Counted from the first letter of the stretch, positions 1 to 7,016 are shown. The stretch is DNA of 9,624 nt from Deltaproteobacteria bacterium CG07_land_8_20_14_0_80_60_11 (GCA_002779455.1 PEWM01000108.1:1-9624), one strand, 5' to 3'. Translations and numbers: made by a program. Notes: generated from the sequence alone by a model not told the origin.

Positions 1-102
1 TGATTCCCAGCCGAATCTTTTGCATAAGCCGCATTCTCCTGATAATAATTATACAATAAATCACGCCCGCGGCATCCCGGTGTGCCCAATCAGGTTCGAT
101 CA

Positions 103-111
103 TGGTAAAAT
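103..111 (+). promoter_or_regulatory. Possible extended -10 promoter for phaE
   Basis: TGG followed by TAAAAT (five of six bases of the -10 consensus) fits an extended -10 element (TGn-TATAAT) in an AT-rich stretch ahead of phaE. The hexamer 17 bp upstream, TGCCCA, is a poor -35. A start near position 118 would give a leader of about 80 nt to the ATG at 200. This rests on motif matching alone. Confidence 0.3.
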
Positions 112-199
112 GATTTAATTTGTGAAATATTTCTCTTGACTCTGGGTGAAAAACGGGCAAAAGTCGTGGTGCCCCCCGGTTGGGGGCAGTGAGGCAAGC

Positions 200-1111
200 A
201 TGGCTCCGGAAAACTCCGGTCAGATAGCGTCAGAACCCTTGCTGGCCGCCTGGATCAAATGGACCATGGATTTTTGGGACACCATGGCCCAGATGGGTCC
301 CGGTCTGGCCGGCGCCGGCCGGACTGGCGGCCAGGCCTCCCGGGAGACCGCCGTCTCGGGGGATCCCTGGCTGGCGGCCTTGAATTTATGGCAGGCTTTT
401 TTCTCGCTGCTGACGGAACCGGGAACGGTAGCCGCGGTTTTTCAAGGTATCCAGGCCCCCTCGAAGATTATCTTGAGAATGGCCCAGGCAGGGTGGGGAG
501 GTTATTCTCATCTCCACCAACAGTGGCTGGAGGGCTGGCAGGGGGATGGATCTCCTTCCGGGGAAGACGGTTATGAAAACCTGGATCAGGATATTTTCAA
601 AACCTGCAATGAAATCTTTGAGGCTGACTTTCGCCGGTTATTGAATCTGCCGCACCTGTGCCTGACCGGTCTCCCCCAGGACAGGGTCAACCGGGCCACG
701 GAAAAATTCAAGCAATTTCAGGCCGCCATGGCCGAATTCATCTATCTGCTCTATCTGCCGGTGAAAAAATCCCTGCGGGCCATGAATGGAGTGGGGGGGC
801 TTGGCAGGCAGGAAAATCCCCCGGAAGATTTTAAGGAGTACTATAAGGGGTGGCTCAAGATTCTGGAAGGGCATTACATGACCCTCTTCCAGTCGGCGGA
901 GTATATCCGGACCCTGACCCACACCCTCCATGCCCTGGAAGATTTCACCACGGCCAAGCAGGAACTGCTATCCGAGGCCATGGCCGCCGTGGGTCTCCCT
1001 ACTCGCCGGGAAATGGATGATCTGTACCGGGAGATCTACCTGCTGAAGAAAAGTGTGAAAGTGATGGCCAGGAAATTAGACCGGCGCGAGCCTTCCCGGG
1101 AGGAAGGTTGA
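200..1111 (+). CDS. phaE: Class III PHA synthase subunit PhaE
   Basis: Non-catalytic partner of PhaC in the class III (PhaE-PhaC) polyhydroxyalkanoate synthase, acting in the cytoplasm at the granule surface. The 303-residue product has no signal peptide or membrane segment and is largely helical. The family-like parts are the tryptophan-rich N-terminus (about 14-30), the block around 147-195 (LNLPHLCLTGLPQDR, then a run ending LPVKKSLRAM) and the C-terminal block 213-295 with YYKGWLKILEGHYMTLFQS and LPTRREMDDLYREIYLLKK. Length fits the family (about 300-360). The frame extends upstream to a GTG at 146, but that GTG lacks a ribosome binding site, whereas the ATG at 200 has GAGG five bases upstream, so I prefer 200. 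The stop shares one base with the phaC ATG, implying translational coupling. PhaE sequences diverge strongly; the adjacent phaC supports the call. Confidence 0.88.
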   Translation: MAPENSGQIASEPLLAAWIKWTMDFWDTMAQMGPGLAGAGRTGGQASRETAVSGDPWLAALNLWQAFFSLLTEPGTVAAVFQGIQAPSKIILRMAQAGWGGYSHLHQQWLEGWQGDGSPSGEDGYENLDQDIFKTCNEIFEADFRRLLNLPHLCLTGLPQDRVNRATEKFKQFQAAMAEFIYLLYLPVKKSLRAMNGVGGLGRQENPPEDFKEYYKGWLKILEGHYMTLFQSAEYIRTLTHTLHALEDFTTAKQELLSEAMAAVGLPTRREMDDLYREIYLLKKSVKVMARKLDRREPSREEG

Positions 1112-2187
1112 TGGACCGGCGCAAAATCCCGGTTGACCTGATCCTGGCCAAACTGGCGGCGGAGGCCGAAGCGGCCAAGCACCGTCTGGAAAGAGCCAGG
1201 GATATTTTCCACGGCCCGCTGGCCACGGATATTGGGACCACCCCGTATGAACCGGTCTATCAAGCAGACCGGGTCAGGCTCAAATATTACCGGCCGGACG
1301 CGGCCCGCCTCAAAATCCCGCTGCTGCTGGTGCACGGACTGTTTAACCGGGAAACCTTGCTGGACCTCCAGCCGGGCCGGAGCGTGGTGCACAATCTTCT
1401 CAAGGAAGGCGTGGAGGTCTATCTCATTGAATGGGGCTCCCCGACCCGGAGAGATCAGTTTCTCACCCTGGATGACCATATCAACGGCTATATGGATGAC
1501 ATGGTGGAATTTATCCGCCGCCGACATGGGGTCCCCCAGGTGAATCTCCTGGGAGTGTGCCTGGGGGGAACCTTCGCGGTCATCTATGCGGCTCTCCACC
1601 CGGAAAAGATCAGGAACTTGATCACCACCGCAACTCCCACTCACTTTAATACCCCCAAGGGCCTGTTGCACATCTGGATGCAGGAGATTGATGTCGACCG
1701 TCTGGTGAATGCCTTCGGCAACCTGCCCGGCAGCCTGGTGAACGCCGCCTTCCTCCTCCTCAATCCGCCCCGGCTCCTTTTGGATAAGTATTTGGGGTTT
1801 TTGGAAAATATGGACGACAAGGATTTTGTGGAAAACTTTATCCGGATGGAGAAATGGATCTTCGACAGCCCGGACGTGCCGGGGGAGACCGTGCGGCAGG
1901 TGATCAAGGACTTGTACCAGGATAACCTCCTGGTGCAAGGCAAGATGAGGTTGGGGGGGCGCCGGGTGGATCTCCGGCGGGTCACCATGCCCTTGTTGAA
2001 TATCTATGGCCAGTTCGACCACCTGGTACCGCCGGAGGCGTGCGAAGTCTTGGCGGAAAAGGTGGGGAGCCGGGATACCGAGAATGTCTGCCTGGATACG
2101 GGACATGTGGGTATTTATGTCAGTTCCCGATTCCAGAAAGAGACGATCCCCAAGATTGCCGCCTGGCTGCTGGCCAGGGAAGGCTGA
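1111..2187 (+). CDS. phaC: Class III PHA synthase catalytic subunit PhaC
   Basis: Catalytic subunit that polymerises (R)-3-hydroxyacyl-CoA into polyester with release of CoA. The 358-residue length is typical of class III, far below the roughly 560-600 of class I and II enzymes. The alpha/beta-hydrolase fold is visible: LLLVHGLFN near 71-79, the lipase-like box G-V-C-L-G with nucleophile Cys150, Asp303 in YGQFDHLVP, and His332 in DTGHVGIYV. From memory, the Allochromatium vinosum enzyme uses Cys149, Asp302 and His331, so the triad matches with a shift of one. A TTG three bases upstream is also in frame, but the ATG at 1111 has GGGAGG seven bases upstream and overlaps the phaE stop as TGATG. 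No thiolase, reductase, phasin or depolymerase gene lies beside it in this window. Confidence 0.95.
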   Translation: MDRRKIPVDLILAKLAAEAEAAKHRLERARDIFHGPLATDIGTTPYEPVYQADRVRLKYYRPDAARLKIPLLLVHGLFNRETLLDLQPGRSVVHNLLKEGVEVYLIEWGSPTRRDQFLTLDDHINGYMDDMVEFIRRRHGVPQVNLLGVCLGGTFAVIYAALHPEKIRNLITTATPTHFNTPKGLLHIWMQEIDVDRLVNAFGNLPGSLVNAAFLLLNPPRLLLDKYLGFLENMDDKDFVENFIRMEKWIFDSPDVPGETVRQVIKDLYQDNLLVQGKMRLGGRRVDLRRVTMPLLNIYGQFDHLVPPEACEVLAEKVGSRDTENVCLDTGHVGIYVSSRFQKETIPKIAAWLLAREG

Positions 2188-2251
2188 GTTCATCTGAGGG
2201 AAGGCCGAAACTAAAACGCGTCTCATTGCAACTCAAGGAAAGCGTACCTCA

Positions 2252-3307
2252 ATGCCCGTGACCATCGATTATTTCAAGAAGTTATGTGAGCTCTGCCAGG
2301 CCTTCGGCGCCGCCCGCAACCGCCGGGAATTCCTGGAGATGATCTTCGCCAGCGCCGTGGAGATCCTGGAGGGCAAGGCCGCGTGCCTGTATCTGATAAA
2401 TCCGGGCAAACCGGAGCTGATGCCGGTGGCCCAGAAAGGCCTGTCGGAAAGCTATTTTCGTTCCCGGAAATCCATGCTGGTTCAGAAGATCGTGCCCCTG
2501 GTCTTGAAGAAAGGCTTTTTTTATTGCCGGGACGCGGTGACGGACCCGAAGCTGGCGTATCCCGACGCCAAGAAGGCCGAAGGCATCGCCTCCATCCTGG
2601 CGGTGCCGGTGATGGTCAAAGGCAGAAACATCGGGATATTTTGCCTGTTTACGGCCACCCCCAAGGATTTTACCCCGGATGAAAAGCAGTTCCTCGCCGT
2701 ATTGGCGCAACAGGGGGGCGGGGTCATGGAGCATGCCCGTCTCATCGACCACGTGCACCGGGAGACGCAGCTGTTTTTCGACCTGGCCGTCAACCTGAGC
2801 AGCAGCCTGGAGGTAAAAGAAATCTTGCACGCCATGACCGCCGATCTGGCCAAGTCCCTGGTGGGAGTCAAGGGCGCCTCCATCCGCCTCCTGGATGAGG
2901 CCGAGGAGACCCTGGAATTAGTGGCCGCATTTGGCTTGAGTAAAAAATATCTGCAAAAGGGGCCGGTGTCGGCGCAGAAAAGCATCGCCCAGGCCATGAA
3001 GAATGGGAACCCGGTGATCATTCTGAACGCCGCCACCGACCGCCGGGTGCAATACCGCGCCATGAACAGAGAAGAGGGGATTGTCAGCATCCTGGCGGTG
3101 CCCATCAAGACCAAGGAGAAGGTGATCGGCGTGCTGCGGCTTTACACCAAGGCGGTGCGGCATTTCACCGCCGAGGAGATCAAGCTGGTCACCGCCCTGG
3201 CCTATCTGGGGGGCCTGGCCATCCAGAATGCCTCCTTGTATCTGCTGTGTCAGACGGAGATGAAGGACCTGCAAGAGGAGTTGTGGAGCCACCGCTCCTG
3301 GTTTTAA
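2252..3307 (+). CDS. Tandem GAF-domain protein, no output domain
   Basis: A 351-residue soluble protein made of two GAF domains, about 12-165 and 175-332. They look duplicated: EGIASILAVPV at 110-120 recurs as EGIVSILAVPI at 275-285, each followed by a short loop, a beta strand (NIGIFCLF, VIGVLRLY), a phenylalanine-threonine turn (DFTPDEK, HFTAEEI) and a long closing helix. The helix at about 160-185 probably links the domains. GAF domains bind small ligands or cofactors or mediate dimerisation; no kinase, GGDEF, EAL, phosphatase or DNA-binding domain follows, so the output would have to be a partner protein. I see no motif that names a ligand. AAGGAA lies about 11 bases before the ATG, a weak site. 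The gene starts 64 bp after phaC on the same strand with no terminator between, so co-transcription is likely. A role in PHA control is unproven. Confidence 0.85.
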   Translation: MPVTIDYFKKLCELCQAFGAARNRREFLEMIFASAVEILEGKAACLYLINPGKPELMPVAQKGLSESYFRSRKSMLVQKIVPLVLKKGFFYCRDAVTDPKLAYPDAKKAEGIASILAVPVMVKGRNIGIFCLFTATPKDFTPDEKQFLAVLAQQGGGVMEHARLIDHVHRETQLFFDLAVNLSSSLEVKEILHAMTADLAKSLVGVKGASIRLLDEAEETLELVAAFGLSKKYLQKGPVSAQKSIAQAMKNGNPVIILNAATDRRVQYRAMNREEGIVSILAVPIKTKEKVIGVLRLYTKAVRHFTAEEIKLVTALAYLGGLAIQNASLYLLCQTEMKDLQEELWSHRSWF

Positions 3308-3353
3308 AGACGGAGTTGCAGGGAATTAGTTGATTTATGAGGCAATGCAGCCC

Positions 3354-3390
3354 GTAGGGCGGGAAAGCGTAGCGCATCCCGCCTTTAGCA
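3354..3390 (+). repeat. REP-like hairpin, unit 1 (GTAG head)
   Basis: GTAG (3354-3357) is followed by GGCGGGA (3358-3364) and its exact complement TCCCGCC (3377-3383). Inside, GCG (3367-3369) pairs with CGC (3373-3375) around a TAG loop. A GTRG tetranucleotide ahead of an imperfect palindrome is the published layout of REP elements mobilised by RAYT (TnpA-REP) transposases. No transposase gene is in the window, so if the assignment is right this is a non-autonomous copy. Confidence 0.7.
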
Positions 3391-3494
3391 TCATCAGTTT
3401 CTCACAGCGTTCCAGCAGCGTGACCATGAAAAAAAACGCTCTGCCAGGAACAAAGGCGGGAAGGGATTGCGGCATGATTTTAGGTTAACCAAAT

Positions 3495-3531
3495 TGCTGA
3501 AGGCGGGATGCGTTTCACTTTCCCGCCCTAC
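3495..3531 (-). repeat. REP-like hairpin, unit 2, inverted to unit 1
   Basis: Read on the minus strand this has the same 37-base layout as unit 1: GTAG, GGCGGGA, an inner stem, TCCCGCC and a short tail. The two units agree at 33 of 37 positions. Three of the four differences are in the inner loop region, where GCG-TAG-CGC becomes GTG-AAA-CGC; the stem survives through a G-U pair. Units 1 and 2 face each other across 104 bp, forming a BIME-like pair that could also fold as one long hairpin. Confidence 0.7.
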
Positions 3532-3577
3532 CGCTGGCTTGGCTCATCCAATCCTGAACCAGCATGACCAACCTCCT

Positions 3578-3657
3578 TCAGTTGTCAGTGGTCAGTTGTC
3601 AGTGGCCAGTAAAAGACAGTATTTATCTGACCACTGATCACTGATCACTGATCACTG
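3578..3657. repeat. Inverted array of 7-bp repeats (CAGTKRT type)
   Basis: The left part is a tandem 14-mer, TCAGTTGTCAGTGG at 3578-3591 and 3592-3605, itself built of heptads CAGTTGT and CAGTGGT. The right part is ACTGATC three times plus ACTG (3633-3657), which on the other strand reads CAGTGAT. Segments 3579-3609 and 3627-3657 are complementary at 25 of 31 positions around a 17-base loop. In the liv transcript this would form a long stem beginning three bases after the livF stop, so it may protect the 3' end or slow readthrough. No U-run follows. Similar heptad repeats occur in other bacteria, as I recall for cyanobacteria. Confidence 0.75.
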
Positions 3658-3660
3658 CCT

Positions 3661-4371
3661 TTAAATTCCCAGATAGGTGCGGCGCACCTCGTCGTTTTTG
3701 CTGAGTTCCCGGGCCGGGCCTTCCAGGTGAACCTTGCCTTCGGCCAGGACGTAGGCGTAATCGCTCACCGCCAGGGCCATGGTGACGTTCTGCTCCACCA
3801 GGAGCATGGTCAGGCCGGTTTTCTTCAGGCGGGTGAGGGCCTCAAACAGGGTGAGGGCCAACCGGGGGGAGAGGCCCAGAGAGAGCTCGTCCAGCATGAG
3901 GACTTCGGGTTCGGCCATCAAGCCCCGGCCCACGGCCACCATCTGCTGTTCGCCGCCGCTCAGGGTGCCGGCCTTCTGACGGGTCCGTTCCTGGAGGCGG
4001 GGAAAGAGTTCGTAGACCTTGTCCAGGTTTTGACTAAAGGTGGCCCGGGCCCGGGGTGAGAAGGCCCCCATTTCCAGGTTCTCGTAGATGGTCATTTCAG
4101 TGAACAGCTGGCGGCCTTCGGGGACCAGCACCATGCCGGCCTTGGCCCGGGCATGGGCGGACAGGTGGGTGACGTCTTTTCCCTGGAAGGATACGGAGCC
4201 ATCGATGGGCTGCATCAACCCCATCACGGTTTTGAGTAAGGTGGTCTTGCCCACGCCGTTGGAACCCACCAGGGTGGTGAGTCTGCCCGGTTCCAGCTTG
4301 AGATTGACCCCCCAGAGGATCTGGACGCCTTCGTAGCCGGCGGCAATGTCGTTCACTTCTAATATGGCCAT
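3661..4371 (-). CDS. livF: Branched-chain amino acid ABC transporter ATPase LivF
   Basis: One of the two cytoplasmic ATPases powering the Liv (HAAT) importer; it should pair with LivG under LivH and LivM. The 236 residues match the family. Visible are Walker A GSNGVGKTT (36-44), Q-loop Gln88 in PEGRQLF, signature LSGGEQQ (137-143), Walker B VLMLDE (157-162), D-loop region SLGLSP and LLVEQN (190-195). Gln194 stands where most ABC ATPases have the H-loop histidine, as is usual in LivF. The residue after the Walker B glutamate is Leu rather than the common Pro. The ATG lies five bases after the livG stop, with GGAG from the end of livG eight bases upstream, so translation is probably coupled. 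It is the last gene of the unit. Confidence 0.95.
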   Translation of the reverse strand: MAILEVNDIAAGYEGVQILWGVNLKLEPGRLTTLVGSNGVGKTTLLKTVMGLMQPIDGSVSFQGKDVTHLSAHARAKAGMVLVPEGRQLFTEMTIYENLEMGAFSPRARATFSQNLDKVYELFPRLQERTRQKAGTLSGGEQQMVAVGRGLMAEPEVLMLDELSLGLSPRLALTLFEALTRLKKTGLTMLLVEQNVTMALAVSDYAYVLAEGKVHLEGPARELSKNDEVRRTYLGI

Positions 4372-4376
4372 ATAAT

Positions 4377-5120
4377 CTACTCCGCCAGCAGTTGCGCCGT
4401 CATTTTGGGATCGCCTAAATAGGCCTCGATCACCTGGGGATTGTTGGCCACTTCTTCGGGCAGGCCGGCGGCGATCAACATGCCGTAATCCAGGACCAGG
4501 ATGCGGTCGGAGATGGCCATGATGGCCTGCATGACGTGCTCGATCATGAGAATGGTGATCCCTTGATCCCGGATGGCCCGGACGGTCGCCATCATGGAGG
4601 CGATTTCCGACGGGTTGAGGCCGGCCAGGACTTCATCCAGCAATATCAGGTGAGGTTTGGCGGCCAGGGCCCGGGCCATTTCCAGGCGCTTTTTCTGGGC
4701 CACGTTGAGGCTCCCCGAGGGTTGGTCCGCCCGGTCGATCAGGCCCACCTGGGTCAAGGCCTCGTCGGCCAGGCGAGCTGCGGGGCGGAGATGCTGGTGT
4801 TCCCGGCCGAAACAGGCCCCCACCATGACGTTTTCCCGCACCGAAAGATCGGTGAGGGGGCGTACCACCTGGTGGGTCCGGGCCAGGCCCCGGCGAGCTA
4901 TTTCATAAGAGGGTTTGCCGGTGACATCTTCACCCCGGAAAAACACCTGGCCTTGGGTTGGCGGGTAGACTCCGTTGATGACGTTGAACAGGGTGGTTTT
5001 GCCGGCGCCGTTGGGCCCGATGAGGCCCAGAATCTGGCCCTCGGGCAGATCAAAGGTGACGCCGGTCAGGGCCTGGAGGCCGCCGAAGCGCTTGGTAAGG
5101 TCTTGAACCTGGAGGATCAT
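4377..5120 (-). CDS. livG: Branched-chain amino acid ABC transporter ATPase LivG
   Basis: Second ATPase of the Liv importer, 247 residues. Motifs are Walker A GPNGAGKTT (35-43), Q-loop Gln84 in ARTHQVV, Walker B LILLDE (158-163), a D-loop region AGLNP and H-loop His195 in MIEHVM. The C-loop reads LNVAQKKRLEMARAL instead of LSGGQ; relaxed signatures here are normal in the LivG family, so I do not read it as inactivation. The C-terminal extension with PEEVANNPQVIEAYLGD is the usual LivG tail. The start ATG overlaps the livM stop by four bases (ATGA), indicating coupled translation. As in livF, the residue after the Walker B glutamate is not Pro (here Val). Confidence 0.95.
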   Translation of the reverse strand: MILQVQDLTKRFGGLQALTGVTFDLPEGQILGLIGPNGAGKTTLFNVINGVYPPTQGQVFFRGEDVTGKPSYEIARRGLARTHQVVRPLTDLSVRENVMVGACFGREHQHLRPAARLADEALTQVGLIDRADQPSGSLNVAQKKRLEMARALAAKPHLILLDEVLAGLNPSEIASMMATVRAIRDQGITILMIEHVMQAIMAISDRILVLDYGMLIAAGLPEEVANNPQVIEAYLGDPKMTAQLLAE

Positions 5121-6085
5121 TCCAGCACCTTCTGTAAACGCCGGACGTGATTGCGCACCCAGCCGACGACACCGGTGGGCACAAACAGGATGATCAACAA
5201 AAGCATGGCGCCGGCCACGGCCAGATGCAGGTCTTTAAAGATGGGGCTGGTGAGGAGATACCCCCGCAGCCATTGGTAACCGGCGGCCCCCACCAGGGGT
5301 CCCATCACGGTCCCCATGCCCCCCAGCATCACCATCACCAGCATCTCGATGGACATGTGGAGCTGGAAGGCGTCACCCGGCTCGATATTGCCGTTTTTAA
5401 AGAAATACAAGGTGCCGATCACCCCGGGGAAAAACGCCGAAATGACATAGGTGATGGTTTTGGCTTGAGGGGCCTTGACGCCCATCACCATGGCCGCATC
5501 TTCGTCCTCGCGAATCGCCAACAGACCCAGGCCGAAGCGGGAGTGTTTCACCAGGTAACTCACCAGCAACACGGCCAGGGCGGTAATCCACAGAAAAATG
5601 AAGGTAGTCCAGAGGGCCGGGCCAGGGCCGCCGTACTTCTGATAAACTGAAAAGTTGACAAACATGCCGGTGGCGCCGCCGTACGGTTCGAAGTTGCTCA
5701 CAAAGGCCCGGGCCGCCTCATTGATGCCGATGGTGGCCAGGGCAAAGTAGGCGCCCCTGAGGCGCAGGACCGCCAGCCCCACCAGGCCGGCGATGAGGGC
5801 CGAGAGCAGCCCCCCGCCTATGGCCGCGGCGAACAGGGGCCAGTCCTGCGCACTGAGCAGGTAGAAACCGGTATAACCTCCCAGACCGAAAAACACGATG
5901 TGGCCGAAGCTGACGTAGCCGGTGTAGCCCAGCAGGATATTGAGGCTGGAGGCCAGACCCACGGCCATCAGGAGGATAAAGGCCGTTTCCCGCATAGTGT
6001 CCTGATGGATGAGCAGGACCACCCCCCCCCACACCGACACAATGACCAGGGGCAGCCAGAATCCGGGGGTTTGGCAGGCCTTCAT
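5117..6085 (-). CDS. livM: Branched-chain amino acid ABC transporter permease LivM
   Basis: Inner-membrane permease forming the translocation path with LivH. The 322 residues contain hydrophobic segments near 11-26, 33-52, 58-78, 83-107, 160-179, 212-228, 245-270 and 287-310. LLGYTGYVSFGHIVFFGLGG (51-70) is the family's conserved early loop, and HSRFGLGLLAIREDEDAAMV (181-200) is the EAA-like cytoplasmic loop that contacts the ATPase. MLGGMGTVMGPLVGA (253-267) is also typical. The ATG follows the livH TAA directly with no gap, and GGAG lies eight bases upstream inside livH. A run of nine G (minus strand, 6022-6030) encodes Trp19-Gly-Gly-Val22. Confidence 0.95.
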   Translation of the reverse strand: MKACQTPGFWLPLVIVSVWGGVVLLIHQDTMRETAFILLMAVGLASSLNILLGYTGYVSFGHIVFFGLGGYTGFYLLSAQDWPLFAAAIGGGLLSALIAGLVGLAVLRLRGAYFALATIGINEAARAFVSNFEPYGGATGMFVNFSVYQKYGGPGPALWTTFIFLWITALAVLLVSYLVKHSRFGLGLLAIREDEDAAMVMGVKAPQAKTITYVISAFFPGVIGTLYFFKNGNIEPGDAFQLHMSIEMLVMVMLGGMGTVMGPLVGAAGYQWLRGYLLTSPIFKDLHLAVAGAMLLLIILFVPTGVVGWVRNHVRRLQKVLE

Positions 6086-6943
6086 TTACTTGGCTCCGAA
6101 CAGACCGCTGGGGCGGACCAGCAACACCAGCACGAAGAGTCCGAATTCCACCACCGGTACCCAACTAACCGGCATGAAAGTGGGGATCAGACCCTCGAGG
6201 CCTCCCAGTAAGAGGCCGCCCACCAGCGCCCCCAAGGGGTGACCCAGTCCCCCCAAGACGCAAATTACGAAGGACTTTAATTCGTAGGGTCCCCCACTCA
6301 GGATAGTAAAGGGAAAAAACGTGGCAATGAGGCCGCCGGCCACCGCCGCCATCATGGCGCCCAAACCGAAGCTGAGGGCCAGCACCCGGGAGGACGGGAT
6401 GCCCATCAGTTCCGAGGCCATGCGGTTATTGGCCACCGCCCGGATGGCTTTCCCCGGCCGGGTGAAGTAGAGAAAGAGATAGAGGCAGGCCGTCACCAGA
6501 ATGGCCCCAACGGCCCCCACCAGCCGGCTGGCGGGAAAGGTGAGGAAGCCCACCTCCACGGAGCCTAAAGAGTAGTCAATGTTTTGGGGGGAGGTGCTGA
6601 AGACCGCGGTGCCGACCCCGATGATGATCATGTTGACTGCGAAGGTGGCCAGCAGGCTGGAAAGATGGGGGGCGTTAATCACCCGGTGCACCGCGATGAC
6701 GTAAATCACCAGGCCCACGATCAGGCCGGCCCCGGCCACGGGCGCCATGGCCAGGTAGGGATTCACGCCCAGATGGGTGAACAGCAGGTAGGCGCCGAAC
6801 ATTCCCAGGGCGATGATCGGTCCGTGGGCCAGATTGATGACCGACATCACGCCCCAGATCAGGGTCAGCCCCATGGCGGCCACGCCATACACGAACCCCA
6901 AGAGGAGTCCGTCCGTCAGGGATGATATCAGTTGGTCGAGCAC
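6086..6943 (-). CDS. livH: Branched-chain amino acid ABC transporter permease LivH
   Basis: First permease subunit of the Liv importer, 285 residues with about eight hydrophobic stretches. Family landmarks are LTLIWGVMSVINLAHGPIIA (26-45), the EAA-like loop RPGKAIRAVANNRMASELMG (162-181) and VLGGLGHPLGALVGGLLLG (229-247). The start is GTG, and it is well fixed: the codon just before it is an in-frame TAA, and GGGA lies eight bases upstream. A gap of 73 bp with GC-rich hairpins separates it from the binding-protein gene, the only real gap inside this transporter unit, which suggests lower expression of the membrane genes than of the binding protein. Confidence 0.95.
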   Translation of the reverse strand: MLDQLISSLTDGLLLGFVYGVAAMGLTLIWGVMSVINLAHGPIIALGMFGAYLLFTHLGVNPYLAMAPVAGAGLIVGLVIYVIAVHRVINAPHLSSLLATFAVNMIIIGVGTAVFSTSPQNIDYSLGSVEVGFLTFPASRLVGAVGAILVTACLYLFLYFTRPGKAIRAVANNRMASELMGIPSSRVLALSFGLGAMMAAVAGGLIATFFPFTILSGGPYELKSFVICVLGGLGHPLGALVGGLLLGGLEGLIPTFMPVSWVPVVEFGLFVLVLLVRPSGLFGAK

Positions 6944-6962
6944 TTAGCGGTTCCCTTTTATC

Positions 6963-6990
6963 CCGGCGCCCCCGGATTCGGAGGCGCCGG
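6963..6990 (-). promoter_or_regulatory. GC-rich hairpin between binding-protein gene and livH
   Basis: CCGGCGCC (6963-6970) and GGCGCCGG (6983-6990) are perfect 8-bp arms; inside, after a C-A mismatch, CCG and CGG pair round a GATT loop. No U-run follows on the minus strand, so it is not a standard terminator. A stable stem right after a binding-protein gene is known from other importers, such as the REP sequences between malE and malF, where it protects upstream mRNA. That role is inferred here. Confidence 0.6.
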
Positions 6991-6999
6991 AGCACGGTG

Positions 7000-7011
7000 G
7001 CGGCGCGCCGC
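7000..7011. repeat. 12-bp perfect palindrome after the binding-protein gene
   Basis: GCGGCGCGCCGC is fully self-complementary and lies five bases after the stop of the binding-protein gene. It may add to the 3' structure formed with the hairpin at 6963-6990, or simply reflect local GC richness. Confidence 0.45.
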
Positions 7012-7016
7012 GAGCC

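Larger units (their letters stand above)
3308..3660. other. Convergent gene-free gap filled with repeats
   Basis: This gap of 353 bp lies between the ends of two convergent transcription units. It holds two inverted REP-like units (3354-3390 and 3495-3531), an imperfect stem between them (GTTCC 3409-3413 with GGAAC 3447-3451, and GCAG 3415-3418 with CTGC 3441-3444) enclosing a run of eight A, and an inverted heptad array next to livF. I see no convincing coding sequence and no classical hairpin plus U-tract terminator in either direction. Confidence 0.8.

Noticed and set aside
136..164. Promoter using TTGACT at 136-141 ahead of phaE
   Set aside because: The -35 match is good, but the sequence 16-18 bp downstream (CAAAAG to AAAGTC) bears no resemblance to a -10 element.
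1036..2226. Open frame of 396 codons on the minus strand
   Set aside because: It lies opposite phaC, which has a complete catalytic triad and a good ribosome binding site. The antisense translation is rich in His, Gln and Pro without family features, as expected of a GC-rich shadow frame.
3426..3488. Small frame of 20 codons (MKKNALPGTK...) between the REP units
   Set aside because: There is no ribosome binding site before its ATG, it starts in a run of eight A inside a repeat element, and the product has no recognisable feature.
3578..3657. CRISPR-like array
   Set aside because: The repeats are 7 bp, contiguous and inverted, without spacers of constant length, and no cas gene is nearby.
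4536..5150. Open frame of 204 codons on the plus strand
   Set aside because: It is antisense to livG, whose ATPase motifs are intact, and its own translation has no recognisable domain.
6963..6990. Intrinsic terminator after the binding-protein gene
   Set aside because: The stem is strong, but the following minus-strand sequence is GATAAAAGGG with no U-run, and the liv genes downstream lack a clear promoter of their own, so full termination here is unlikely.
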